Source: Arsenicicoccus cauae (GTDB taxonomy: Bacteria; Actinomycetota; Actinomycetes; Actinomycetales; Dermatophilaceae). From it: a DNA stretch of 64,000 nucleotides. Shown in pieces: positions 19,090 through 27,302 of the stretch; position 1 is the stretch's first letter, and every line of letters begins with the position of its first letter. Where the stretch lies: the NCBI RefSeq assembly GCF_009707125.1, contig NZ_WLVL01000006.1, positions 1 to 64,000 on the forward strand, read 5' to 3'. The position numbers and the translations under genes were made by a program. The notes beneath the pieces are model-generated. The model did not search any database. It saw only the letters and a list, made by a program, of their open reading frames with translations, and was not told where the DNA came from.

Positions 19090-19874
19090 TGCGCGAGCTC
19101 CTCCAGGACCGGGTGGTCCTCGTCAGTGGCGGCACCCAGGGCGTGGGCGCCGCCGTGGCGCGGGCCGCCCTGCGCGAAGGCGCCCGCGTCGTCGTCACCG
19201 GGCGCCGCGCGGACGTCGGGTCGGCGGCGGCCGACGAGCTGGCACGCGAGCACGGCTCGCACCGCGCGGAGTTCGTGCAGACCGACCTGGCCGACGTGGA
19301 CCAGGCACGCGCCTCGGTCACCGCGACGGTCGAGCGCTTCGGCCGGGTCGACGGGCTCGTCAACGCCGCCGGCCTCACCTCGCGCGGGTCGCTGCTCGAC
19401 ACCACCCCCGAGCTGCTGCAGCAGCACCTCTCGGTCAACCTCGTGGCGCCGTTCTTCACGATGCAGGCGGCCGTCGAGGACATGCGCCGCCGGGGCGCCC
19501 CCGGCACGATCGTCAACGTGCTGACCATGTCCTCCCACGGCGGCCAGCCCTACCTCGCGCCCTACGTCGCCGCCAAGGCCGGGCTGGCCGGACTCACCCG
19601 CAACGCGGCGTACGCCCACCGCTTCGACCGCATCCGCATCAACGGCCTCAACATCGGCTGGACCGAGACGCCGGGCGAGGACGAGGTGCAGCGGCGCTTC
19701 CACGGTGCGCAGGACGGGTGGCTCGAGGAAGCCTCCGCCGCCCTCCCCATGGGCAAGCTGGGGCAGGTCGACGAGATCGCCGACATGGTCGTCTACCTGC
19801 TGTCCGACCGCAGCGGCGTCGTGACCGGCTCCGTCATCGACTGGGACCAGACGGTGCCCGGCGCCCACGACTGA
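19089..19874 (+). CDS. Short-chain dehydrogenase/reductase
   Basis: A protein of 261 residues, standard for a classical SDR. The cofactor loop GGTQGVG is at 14-20, NAAG at 92-95, and the catalytic set S149, Y159, K163 is present in SSHGGQPYLAPYVAAK. The C-terminal part includes a lid region with WTETPGED. An acidic or neutral residue is not obvious after the second strand (VTGRRAD), so NADP is slightly favoured. It starts inside the stop of the PhyH-like oxygenase gene, which suggests the pair carries out consecutive steps, for example oxygenation then oxidation of the product. It is followed by a hairpin and then the convergent MFS gene. Confidence 0.9.
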   Translation: MRELLQDRVVLVSGGTQGVGAAVARAALREGARVVVTGRRADVGSAAADELAREHGSHRAEFVQTDLADVDQARASVTATVERFGRVDGLVNAAGLTSRGSLLDTTPELLQQHLSVNLVAPFFTMQAAVEDMRRRGAPGTIVNVLTMSSHGGQPYLAPYVAAKAGLAGLTRNAAYAHRFDRIRINGLNIGWTETPGEDEVQRRFHGAQDGWLEEASAALPMGKLGQVDEIADMVVYLLSDRSGVVTGSVIDWDQTVPGAHD

Positions 19875-19917
19875 CGCCTGCTGCCTCCACGCCCCGGCCG
19901 TCCGGAGGTGACCACTC

Positions 19918-19956
19918 GGCGGGGGGTGCGGGGCGCCGGATCGCCGACACCCCGCC
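19918..19956. terminator. Hairpin between convergent SDR and MFS genes
   Basis: GGCGGGGGGTG pairs with CACCCCGCC across a 19-base loop, in the 96-base gap between two stop codons that face each other. It could end transcription from both sides. Confidence 0.5.
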
Positions 19957-19970
19957 TCTCGGCATACGGC

Positions 19971-21401
19971 TCAGACGAACTCGCCCCGGGAGAAGCTCTC
20001 CTCGAGCTCCTCCAGGGAGCGGCCGCTGGTGTTGGGCAGCATCTTCCAGAGGAAGAAGATCGCGGCGAGCCCGATCACGAAGAACAGGCCGAACATCCCC
20101 TGCAGGCCGGCCTTGCCCACGATCACGGGGAAGGAGAAGGTCAGCGCGGCGTTGACCAGCCACATACACAGGATCGAGATCCCCATCCCGAAGCCCCGGA
20201 TCCGTAGCGGGAACATCTCGGACAGGGCGACCCAGACCGGCGCGTTGAGGCAGCACTGCATGAAGAACACGAAGGTCACGCAGAGCACCAGGATCACCCA
20301 GGCGCGGGTGGTGCCCGCCGGGAGGATCGTCGCCGCGAGGGTGATCAGGCCGTGGATCGTCGTCGTGGCGCAGAACCCGATGATGATGAGCTTGCGGCGG
20401 TGGACCTTGTCGATCACCACGAACAGGCACAGCGCCGTCCCGACGACCGCGAGGACCCCGTTGGCGACGTTGGCGATGATCGCCGCGCTGGCCGAGAAGC
20501 CCGCCTCGGTGAGCAGCTGGGTGCCGTAGTACATGATCGAGTTGATGCCCGTGACCTGCTGCGCGGCGGCCAGGCCGCAGCCGATGATCACCAGTCGACG
20601 GATCCACGGGACGGCCATGTCGGACCAGCCGCCCTTGTGGGACTCGGCCTCCTCATCGGCCAGTTGCTCCACCTCGCCGAGCTCGGCGCGGGCGCGGTCC
20701 TCGTTGCGGACCTCCATGAGCACCTGCAGCGCCTCGTCGTAGCGACCCTTCGAGATGAGCCAGCGCGGGGACTCCGGCATACGGAGCATCCCGAAGAACA
20801 GGAACACCGCGGGGACGGCGCACACCGCGAGCATGTAGCGCCAGACCCCCTCGTGCTCGCCCCAGACGCTGGCGATGATCGCGTTGATGATGAAGGCGAG
20901 CATCTGCCCGAGCACGATCGCGAGCTCGTTGCGCCCGCTGAGGGTGCCACGGCGCTCGGTGGGGGCGAGCTCCGACAGATAGACGGGGACCGTGGCGGAT
21001 GCCGCGCCGACCGCCACGCCCAGGACGAAGCGGGACGGGAGCATGACGCCGAGCCCGGGGGCGAAGACGCAGCCGAGCGTGCCCACGAAGAACACGACGG
21101 CGATCAGGGTCAGCGTCCGCTTGCGGCCCAGCCTGTCGTTGAGCACGCCGGAGACGAGCGCCCCCACCGCGGCGCCGATGAGCAGCGTCGCCGTCACGAG
21201 ACCCTCGGTGACGGTGGTCAGGCCGAGGTCCTCCTTCATCGGCTCGAGGGCGCCGTTGATCACGCCCGTGTCGTAACCGAACAGCAGGCCGCCGAACGTC
21301 GCGACGACGGCGATCAGGTCCAGGCGCCGCTGGTGCGGGCCCGGGCGGAGCGGCGGGAGCGTCACCCCGCCGTGGCTGCTGGTGGGACTGCCGTGGGACA
21401 T
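19971..21401 (-). CDS. MFS sugar porter, probable inositol transporter (IolT-like)
   Basis: A protein of 476 residues with twelve hydrophobic helices. Family signatures are DRLGRKR (89-95), YLSELAPTERRG (141-152) and PESPRWLISKGR (209-220) after helix 6, and QQVTGINSIMYYG in helix 7, which together mark the sugar porter subfamily (proton symport). The bacterial inositol porters IolT belong here. It is divergent from a xylose-isomerase-like TIM-barrel gene, with a TTGTCC-containing operator candidate between them, which supports a role in inositol uptake. Glucose or xylose cannot be excluded from sequence. No frame damage is seen. Confidence 0.82.
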   Translation of the reverse strand: MSHGSPTSSHGGVTLPPLRPGPHQRRLDLIAVVATFGGLLFGYDTGVINGALEPMKEDLGLTTVTEGLVTATLLIGAAVGALVSGVLNDRLGRKRTLTLIAVVFFVGTLGCVFAPGLGVMLPSRFVLGVAVGAASATVPVYLSELAPTERRGTLSGRNELAIVLGQMLAFIINAIIASVWGEHEGVWRYMLAVCAVPAVFLFFGMLRMPESPRWLISKGRYDEALQVLMEVRNEDRARAELGEVEQLADEEAESHKGGWSDMAVPWIRRLVIIGCGLAAAQQVTGINSIMYYGTQLLTEAGFSASAAIIANVANGVLAVVGTALCLFVVIDKVHRRKLIIIGFCATTTIHGLITLAATILPAGTTRAWVILVLCVTFVFFMQCCLNAPVWVALSEMFPLRIRGFGMGISILCMWLVNAALTFSFPVIVGKAGLQGMFGLFFVIGLAAIFFLWKMLPNTSGRSLEELEESFSRGEFV

Positions 21402-21483
21402 CCTCGTCTCCTTCTGCCTTCCGCAGCACGCGGATTCGTAGCGTCCGTGCTCGTATCGCTATCACAAGTGAAGAGGCCGGTGT

Positions 21484-21505
21484 GGACACTGTCAATAGAT
21501 TGTCC
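21484..21505. promoter_or_regulatory. Candidate operator between the MFS porter and the TIM-barrel gene
   Basis: GGACA and TGTCC bracket a 12-base spacer containing CTGTCAATAGAT. The same 12-mer recurs at 31762-31773 before another TIM-barrel gene. It lies in the divergent promoter region 21402-21545. Confidence 0.5.
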
Positions 21506-21545
21506 TTACATTTGCCACAAACCGTTGCACGACGAAGGAGTCCGC

Positions 21546-22363
21546 ATGACCCTCACCGCCGGACCGTCCGAGCAGGTCTCGCAGCACCCGGGGTTCGACC
21601 TCGCGGTGTGCTCCGAGATGCAGCTGCTCGATCTGCCCCACCTCGACCGCGTGCGGCGGCTGCACGCGCTGGGGTTCGCCGTCGAGCTGTGGGACTGGAC
21701 GGCGCTGGACGTCGACGCGCTGGCGGCGACGGGTGCGCGCTTCACCTCGATGACGGGCTACACGCGGGGCGAGCTGATCGACCCCGCGGGCGCGGACGAG
21801 CTGCTGCGCACCGCCCAGGAGTCCGTCGCCGTCGCCCATCGCCTCGGCGACCCGCACCTCAACCTGCACGGCACGGCCTCGGAGACGGCGGTATGCCGAA
21901 CCGCCCGCAGAGCGTGGTGACCCCTCGCGACTGGCTCGCCGCCGAGCGGACGCTGCGTCGTGTGGCCGCCCTCGGCGAGAGCGAGGGCGTGACCTTTCAG
22001 CTCGAGAACCTCAACCTGGACGTCGACCACCCCGGCGTGCCGTTCGCGCGGGCGGCGGACGTGATCACGCTGCTGGAGTCCGTCGGGTCGCCCGCGCTGC
22101 GCATGAACCTCGACCTCTACCACGCCCAGATCGGCGAGGGGAACCTCATCGAGCTGTGCCGCCGGGCCCTGCCCCTCGTCGGCGAGATCCAGGTCGCCGA
22201 CGTGCCCGGGCGGTGCGAGCCGGGGACGGGCGAGATCAGCTATCCCGGCATCGCCCGGGCCCTCGCCGAGATGGGGTATGCCGGGGTGGTGGCCCTCGAG
22301 GGGTGGGCGTCCGGCGACAGCGAGGTGGCGCTCGAGCGCTTCCGGGACGCCTTCACCCTCTGA
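21546..22363 (+). pseudogene. Xylose-isomerase-like TIM-barrel protein (hydroxypyruvate / inosose isomerase type), frameshifted
   Basis: The ATG at 21546 follows AAGGAG by five bases and the frame runs to HLNLHGTA at about 21878. Homology then jumps to another frame, GDGGMPNRPQ, and continues to the TGA at 22361-22363. Codon phase shows one base missing at about 21879-21880. The rejoined protein would be about 272 residues, normal for this family, with the AP-endonuclease-2-type barrel motifs LENLNLDVDHPG, NLDLYHAQIGEGN and EISYPGIARAL. Such proteins act as hydroxypyruvate isomerase or as isomerases/epimerases in inositol breakdown. As written the gene is broken; a single-base assembly error is the simplest alternative, since the rest is undamaged. 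It shares its promoter region with the MFS porter. Confidence 0.8.
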
Positions 22364-22394
22364 CCCGACCCCCGCCCCACCCCGCATCACCCCG

Positions 22395-22582
22395 CCGCCA
22401 AGGCGAGCCGCTGCTCACGCGCGAGAGGGCAACGATGGTCCCCACCACCGCGCGGGAGCAGCCATTCGTGCCCACTCACCCCGGCAGGCCGCCAAGGCGA
22501 GCCGCTGCTCTCGCGCGAGAGGGCAAAGATGGTCCCCGCCACCGCGCGGGAGCAGCCCTTCACGCCCACCCACCGCGCCCCA
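22395..22582. repeat. Two tandem copies of a 94-base hairpin unit
   Basis: The units begin at 22395 and 22489 with CCGCCAAGGCGAGCCGCTGC and differ at few positions. In each, GCTGCTCnCGCGCG can pair with CGCGCGGGAGCAGC about 25 bases on, so each unit is a hairpin. They lie between convergent genes. Confidence 0.75.
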
Positions 22583-22585
22583 ACG

Positions 22586-22648
22586 CGTTGAGAGGCGACA
22601 CATGGGGGTTATCGGGTGCGGATAACCCCCATGTGTCGCCTCTCAACG
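22586..22648. terminator. Perfect 28-base-arm palindrome between convergent genes
   Basis: The left arm 22586-22613 and right arm 22621-22648 are exact complements with a 7-base loop. The arms begin CGTTGAGAGGCGACACATG. It follows the tandem 94-base units and precedes the stop of the inositol ABC ATPase gene. It may act as a bidirectional terminator or be a mobile palindromic repeat. Confidence 0.7.
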
Positions 22649-22685
22649 AGGGGACGGGCGGGACGAGGCGGGCTGCCTGGGAGCC

Positions 22686-23576
22686 CTAGTCGCGGACCTT
22701 GGGGAGGTCCACGGTGGGTGCGTCGATCGAGCCGTGCTCGACGGTGCTGGGGTCGACGACCTTGCCGGGATCCGCGGCGCGCAGCTCGTGCGACAGGTCG
22801 GCGAGCTCCTTGCCGCCCGCCATCTCCTCGGTCAGCTCGTCCAACGAGACCTCGTCACGGTGGGCGTCCAGGACCACGCGCCCGAGCTTGAGGATGACGA
22901 AGTGGTTGCCGACGAGGTAGGCGTGGTGCGGGTTGTGGGTGATGAAGACGACGCCGAGGCCGGCGTCCCGCGCCTTCATGATGTACTTCAGCACCACGCC
23001 GGACTGCTTGACGCCGAGCGCCGCGGTGGGCTCGTCGAGGATGATCACCTTGGCGCCGAAGTAGATCGCGCGGGCGATCGCGATGCACTGCTTCTGACCG
23101 CCGGAGAGGCTGCCGATGGGGCGGTCCAGGTCGGGGATGACGATCCCCATCTTGGTGAGCTCCTCGCCGCAGACCCGCTTCATGGTGGCGATGTCCATCC
23201 CGAAGAGCCCCTTCTTGACCTCGTTGCCGAGGAAGAAGTTGCGCCACACCGACATCAGCGGGGCGAGCGCGAGGTCCTGGTAGACGGTGGCGATGCCGCT
23301 GCCGAGGGACTCGCGCGGCGACGAGAAGTGCCGCTCCTCGCCGTTGACGTACATCTCGCCGGCGTTGTAGTCGTGCAGCCCCGCCATGATCTTGATGAGC
23401 GTGGACTTGCCGGCGCCGTTGTCGCCGAGGACGCAGGTGACCTTGCCCTGCCGGACGGACATCGAGACGCCGCGCAGCGCCTGGATGTTGCCATAGCTCT
23501 TGCCGCAGTCACGCATCTCCAGGATGGCCGTGGTGGGGCCACCCTCGTGCGTCGGCGCGGTCTTGGTCGCGCTCAT
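22686..23576 (-). CDS. Sugar (inositol-type) ABC transporter ATP-binding protein
   Basis: A protein of 296 residues with one nucleotide-binding domain: Walker A GDNGAGKST at 51-59, signature LSGGQ at 157-161, Walker B VIILDEP at 177-183, and a switch His in FITHNPHH. Single-domain ATPases of this kind serve the CUT2 class together with one permease and a periplasmic-binding-protein lipoprotein; most CUT2 ATPases have two domains, so this belongs to the FrcA-like short type. It overlaps the permease gene by 4 bases (ATGA). The operon order is binding protein, permease, ATPase. Inositol as substrate is inferred from the surrounding genes. Confidence 0.88.
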   Translation of the reverse strand: MSATKTAPTHEGGPTTAILEMRDCGKSYGNIQALRGVSMSVRQGKVTCVLGDNGAGKSTLIKIMAGLHDYNAGEMYVNGEERHFSSPRESLGSGIATVYQDLALAPLMSVWRNFFLGNEVKKGLFGMDIATMKRVCGEELTKMGIVIPDLDRPIGSLSGGQKQCIAIARAIYFGAKVIILDEPTAALGVKQSGVVLKYIMKARDAGLGVVFITHNPHHAYLVGNHFVILKLGRVVLDAHRDEVSLDELTEEMAGGKELADLSHELRAADPGKVVDPSTVEHGSIDAPTVDLPKVRD

Positions 23577-24646
23577 GCCGCGTCCGCCCTTCTCTTGACG
23601 TACATGTTGACCAAGGTCGCCACGAGCAGCAGCACCCCGAGGAAGGTCCGGAACCAGTCCGGGTTCCAGTTGGCGTAGTTGATGCCCAGCTGGGTCATGC
23701 CGAACACCAGCGCGCCGATAGCGGCCCCGACCACGGAGCCGTAGCCGCCGGTGAGCAGGCAGCCGCCGACCACCGCGGCGATGATGAAGATGAACTCCTT
23801 GCCGACGCCCTCGCCGGACTGCACCACGGAGTACTCGAACAGCAGGTGCATGCCGAGCATCCAGGCGCAGAACCCGACGAACATGAACATCCCGATCTTG
23901 ACCGCGGTCACGGGGACACCGACGGCGCGGGCCGCGGCGGCGTCGCCGCCGACGGCGAAGATCCAGTTGCCGACGCGGGTGCGGAGCAGCACGTACGCCG
24001 CGATCGCGGTCAGCACGATCCAGAACAGCACCAGCATCTTGATGCTGACCGTGCCGATCGTGAAGGTCGTGGCGAACACCGCCTTGGCGGAGTCCCATCC
24101 CTGCATGTCGGTGATCGACGTCGAGGCGACGTTGCCGGTGACCAGTCGGGTGATGCCGAGGTTGGCGCCCTGCAGCACGAAGAAGGTGCCGAGGGTGACC
24201 AGGAAGCTCGGCAGGCCCGTCCGCATCAGCAGCCAGCCGTTGAAGGCGCCGATCGCCAGGGAGATGACGAGCGCGAGGATCACGCCGACCCACACGTTGA
24301 GGCCGAAGTTCCACGAGGCCAGGGCCGCGGTGAGCCCGGAGGTCGTGGCGGCGACGCCGGTGGACAGGTCGAACTCGCCGCCGATCATGAGGACGGCGAC
24401 GCCCACGGCCATGATCCCGATCGTGGCGGAGCCGTAGAGGATGGTGCCGACGTTGCTGATGTTGCGGAAGGCCGGTGCGATGGCCACGAACAGCGCGAAC
24501 ACGGCGAGGGCACCGATGAGGGAGCCGATCTCGGGGCGGCGGAGCAGCAGGTTGACTGGGGACCGGCGCGCGACGCGGTCGTCGCCGGCCGGTGCCTGTG
24601 TCGCCGGCTCGGGTGCCGTAGAGGGAGTGGTGGTGGAGGTCGACAT
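23573..24646 (-). CDS. Sugar (inositol-type) ABC transporter permease
   Basis: A protein of 357 residues from the ATG at 24646, a start giving a short cytosolic Thr/Pro/Ala-rich N-terminus before helix 1. It has about nine to ten hydrophobic helices and the BPD_transp_2 (RbsC-like) layout, with GGEFDLSTGV after helix 3 and NGLL/NGWL and TLGTFFVLQG segments typical of CUT2 permeases. It forms a homodimeric membrane channel. The start lies 3 bases beyond the binding-protein stop and its end overlaps the ATPase start, so all three are one operon. Confidence 0.9.
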   Translation of the reverse strand: MSTSTTTPSTAPEPATQAPAGDDRVARRSPVNLLLRRPEIGSLIGALAVFALFVAIAPAFRNISNVGTILYGSATIGIMAVGVAVLMIGGEFDLSTGVAATTSGLTAALASWNFGLNVWVGVILALVISLAIGAFNGWLLMRTGLPSFLVTLGTFFVLQGANLGITRLVTGNVASTSITDMQGWDSAKAVFATTFTIGTVSIKMLVLFWIVLTAIAAYVLLRTRVGNWIFAVGGDAAAARAVGVPVTAVKIGMFMFVGFCAWMLGMHLLFEYSVVQSGEGVGKEFIFIIAAVVGGCLLTGGYGSVVGAAIGALVFGMTQLGINYANWNPDWFRTFLGVLLLVATLVNMYVKRRADAA

Positions 24647-24648
24647 GG

Positions 24649-25635
24649 TCAGCGCTTCCCGTTGGCGGCGAACTTCTCGACGGCGGCGACGTTGCTGCTG
24701 TCCACGAAGGACGGCCCTGTCAGGACGGCCTGGCCGCCGCCGATCTCGTTGCCGTTCGTCTTGTGCAGCCACAGCGAGTCGACCGCGAGGTAGCCCTGCA
24801 GGTAGGGCTGCTGGTCGACGGCCCAGACAACCTTGTTGGCCTTGATCTGGGCGACGATGTCCTTGTTCATGTCGAAGGTCACGAGCTTGGACTGGCTGCC
24901 GGACTCCTCGATCGACTTGATCGCCGTCATGGCGAACGGTGCGCCGAGCATCATGACGTGCGAGACGTCCTTGTCCTGCTGGAGCTTGGCGGTGACCTTT
25001 GACTGGACGTCACCCATGTCGGTGCCGTTCACGTAGAGCTTCTCGGTCTGGGGGAAGCCGGCCTTGACTCCGTCGCAGCGAGCCTCCAGACCAACGTGGC
25101 CCTGCTCCTGGATCACGCAGAGCACCTTCTTGCCACCCTCCTTGGTGAGCCGTTCGCCCGCGGCCTGGCCGGCGACCTTCTCGTCCTGGCCGAAGAAGCT
25201 GGTGACGCCCATGGCCTTCCACGCGTCGCTGCCGGCGTTGAGGGCGACGACCGGGATCTTGGCGTCGGTGGCGGCCTTGACGTTGCCGGCCATGGCCTCG
25301 GGCTTGGCGAGGGTGACGGCGATGCCGTCGACCTTCTTGTCCACGGCCTGCTTGACGAGGTTGGCCTGGTTGGCGCCGTCCGGGTCGGAGGTGTAGGTCA
25401 GGGTCACGCCGTCGTTGGCTGCGGCGTCCTCGGCACCCTTGCGTACGAGGTCCCAGAAGGTGTCGCCGGCGGCGGCGTGGGTGACCATCGCGACGGTCAT
25501 CGTCTTGGCCTTGGCCGCGCCCCCGGCGGCCGATTCGGTGGTCTGCTTGCCGCCGGTCGAGCTGCAGGCCGCCATGGTGAGGGCGGTCGAGGTGGCGAGC
25601 GCCAGGGCGAGGGTGGTGGTGACGGTGCGGTTCAT
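24649..25635 (-). CDS. Sugar (inositol-type) ABC transporter substrate-binding lipoprotein
   Basis: A protein of 328 residues. A lipoprotein signal peptide ends at the lipobox MAAC with Cys24, so the mature protein is anchored outside the membrane. The rest is a periplasmic-binding-protein type 1 fold of the RbsB/IatB kind, with MVTHAAAGDTFWDLVRKGA at the start of the mature domain and VVALNAGSD, the family's ligand-side segment. The ATG at 25635 follows a GAGAGG site. It is the first gene of the three-gene operon, and an almost perfect palindrome GACAAAC..GTTTGTC lies 56 bases upstream, a likely regulator site. Ligand identity is inferred from context. Confidence 0.9.
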   Translation of the reverse strand: MNRTVTTTLALALATSTALTMAACSSTGGKQTTESAAGGAAKAKTMTVAMVTHAAAGDTFWDLVRKGAEDAAANDGVTLTYTSDPDGANQANLVKQAVDKKVDGIAVTLAKPEAMAGNVKAATDAKIPVVALNAGSDAWKAMGVTSFFGQDEKVAGQAAGERLTKEGGKKVLCVIQEQGHVGLEARCDGVKAGFPQTEKLYVNGTDMGDVQSKVTAKLQQDKDVSHVMMLGAPFAMTAIKSIEESGSQSKLVTFDMNKDIVAQIKANKVVWAVDQQPYLQGYLAVDSLWLHKTNGNEIGGGQAVLTGPSFVDSSNVAAVEKFAANGKR

Positions 25636-25690
25636 CGTGGTGCCTCTCGTGCGGCGGAGCAGCGTGCTCCTGGCTGGTGATGTGGTTGCT

Positions 25691-25709
25691 GACAAACTAA
25701 GCGTTTGTC
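25691..25709. promoter_or_regulatory. Operator candidate for the inositol ABC operon
   Basis: Perfect seven-base arms GACAAAC and GTTTGTC flank TAAGC. The right half extends to CGTTTGTCC (25702-25710), which is found inverted as GGACAAACG at the iolC/GntR promoter (37753-37761). Confidence 0.65.
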
Positions 25710-25761
25710 CTGCCGGTCGGGGTGTCGGTGGTGGCGGGTCGGGAGAACCGTTGGCGAGTCG

Positions 25762-26766
25762 TCATCTCGCGTCGAGGATCTCCTCGAGACGGACGGGTGC
25801 GCCACGGCGGCGGGAGAGGTCGCAGGCCTCTGCGAGCCGCTGCGCCTCGAGGCCGTCCCGAGCGGTGCAGGGTGACGGCGCGCCGCCGATCGAAGCGACG
25901 AAGGCCTCCAGCTCGGCGGCGTAGGCCGGCCGGAAGCGATCGAGGAAGGACCAGTGCCGCGGACCGTGGGTGAGGGTGACCCCCGGCTCGGCGGAGTCCA
26001 GGGCGAGGGACTGGTCCAGACCCACCGCCATCGCGCCCCTGCTGCCGGTGACCTCCAGGCGGACGTCGTGCCCCGCGCCGTTGTAGCGCGTGGCCGACAG
26101 CAAGGCGAGCGTGCCGTCCGCCATCGTGAGGATGGCCGCGGCCGTGTCGACGTCGTCGGCGTCGACGAAGGACCTGTCGCCCTTGTTGCCCCCGGCGGCG
26201 CTGACCGTCACGGCCTCCTGGCCGGTGACGAACCGGACGACGTCGAGGTCGTGGATCGAGCAGTCGCGAAAGATCCCGCCGGAGACGGGCAGGTAGGCCG
26301 CGGGGGGCGGGGCCTGGTCGTGGGTGATCGCCCGGACGAGGTGCACGGTGCCCAGCTCGCCGCCCGCGACGGCGTCCCGCACGCGGCGGTAGCCCGCGTC
26401 GAACCGCCGCTGGAAACCCACCTGCACCGGCACGCCCGTCTCGCGCTCGAGCCCGGCCAGGGCCACGGCGCCAGCGAGGTCACGCGCGACCGGCTTCTCG
26501 CAGAATGCCGGCACGCCCGCACGCATCACGGTCTCGAGCTGCTCGGCGTGGGCGGTGGTCGCGGACGCGATGACGCAGCCGTCGACCCCTGACCGAAGGA
26601 CGGAGCCGAGGTCGTCGGCCACCGACACCTGCAGCTCGTCGGCCACCGCCTGCGCGACCCCGGGGACCGCGTCCGAGACGACCACCTCGCCGACCTCGGG
26701 GAGGTCGCGCAGGTTCTCGGCATGGAGGCGGCCGATGCGGCCGACTCCGATGACTGCGATGCGCAT
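25762..26766 (-). CDS. Inositol 2-dehydrogenase-like Gfo/Idh/MocA protein
   Basis: A protein of 334 residues. The N-terminal nucleotide fold is RIAVIGVGRIGRLHAENL, the catalytic Lys is K91 in FCEKP, and D168/H172 are in GGIFRDCSIHDLD. The segment around the triad is almost the same as in the IolG at 15655, so an inositol substrate is likely, perhaps scyllo- or D-chiro-inositol. It precedes the ABC operon on the same strand with a 126-base gap containing that operon's operator, so it is probably a separate unit. Its own upstream region contains TGTCCGGACA nested in a long inverted repeat. Confidence 0.85.
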   Translation of the reverse strand: MRIAVIGVGRIGRLHAENLRDLPEVGEVVVSDAVPGVAQAVADELQVSVADDLGSVLRSGVDGCVIASATTAHAEQLETVMRAGVPAFCEKPVARDLAGAVALAGLERETGVPVQVGFQRRFDAGYRRVRDAVAGGELGTVHLVRAITHDQAPPPAAYLPVSGGIFRDCSIHDLDVVRFVTGQEAVTVSAAGGNKGDRSFVDADDVDTAAAILTMADGTLALLSATRYNGAGHDVRLEVTGSRGAMAVGLDQSLALDSAEPGVTLTHGPRHWSFLDRFRPAYAAELEAFVASIGGAPSPCTARDGLEAQRLAEACDLSRRRGAPVRLEEILDAR

Positions 26767-26836
26767 GCCTCTCCTTTGAGACGTGGGCGAGGGCTCGCCC
26801 GGGCTGGGACCACCTTCACCGAGCGACCGGGGTCAC

Positions 26837-26871
26837 GTCAAGACTTTGTCCGGACATTTACACGTCTTGAC
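26837..26871. promoter_or_regulatory. Operator candidate upstream of the second IolG-like gene
   Basis: GTCAAGAC (26837-26844) and GTCTTGAC (26864-26871) are exact inverted arms. Between them is the ten-base palindrome TGTCCGGACA (26847-26856), preceded by TT to give the TTTGTCC half-site. It lies about 70-105 bases before the start codon at 26766. Confidence 0.55.
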
Positions 26872-26918
26872 CAGACCGGGACGGCGCGGCCCGTGACCCT
26901 TACTCATTCGTCATACGT

Positions 26919-26948
26919 TTGCCAAGCCCGGAGGCTCGTGCGTACACT
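26919..26948 (+). promoter_or_regulatory. Promoter of the small membrane-protein pair
   Basis: TTGCCA (26919-26924), an 18-base spacer and TACACT (26943-26948) precede the ATG at 26954 by five bases, predicting a leaderless message. Confidence 0.55.
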
Positions 26949-26953
26949 TATAT

Positions 26954-27274
26954 ATGTCAGCACATGAGCTGGCACCCCACGATGGCCGTGCAGGGCGGCC
27001 CCGCCGGGATCCGCCCGTGCGCGGCGGAGAGCAGGATGAGTTGCCCCGCCACCTGACCGACCTGGCGGCCCCCGCGCAGATCGACGCCGAGGCCGTGGCC
27101 GCCACCCGCCCCGCCCTGAGCCTGGCCGTCACCCTGACCCTGATCACCATCGCCCTCGTGGTCGCCGGGACGCTGCTCGCGTCCCCCCACCTGCTGGTCG
27201 CCGCCATCGTGCCCGCCGCGGGCACGGTGGTCCTGGCGGGCGTCGCGAGCTATCAGGGCGTCTTTCGCGCCTGA
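26954..27274 (+). CDS. Small two-helix membrane protein of unknown function
   Basis: A protein of 106 residues with a charged N-terminal half (about 1-52, rich in Arg, Glu, Pro, Ala) and two hydrophobic helices at about 55-77 and 80-100. The second half, GTLLASPHLLVAAIVPAAG, is closely matched by GGVLASAPILLSALLPLAG in the next gene, so the two are paralogues. A good promoter sits directly before the ATG. No enzyme or transporter motif is present. It could be a small subunit, an anchor or a stress-related membrane peptide; nothing in the sequence decides this. Confidence 0.6.
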   Translation: MSAHELAPHDGRAGRPRRDPPVRGGEQDELPRHLTDLAAPAQIDAEAVAATRPALSLAVTLTLITIALVVAGTLLASPHLLVAAIVPAAGTVVLAGVASYQGVFRA

Positions 27275-27302
27275 GGGCGACCCCACCCCGAGAGAAGGAA
27301 CC

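Noticed and set aside
20352-21540. Long plus-strand frame leading into the TIM-barrel gene
   Set aside because: The part before 21546 is antisense to the MFS porter and rich in His/Asp/Arg; a good ribosome site marks the ATG at 21546.
22395-22582. Tandem units as a CRISPR array
   Set aside because: Only two units; similarity extends over the full 94-base period, so there are no spacers.
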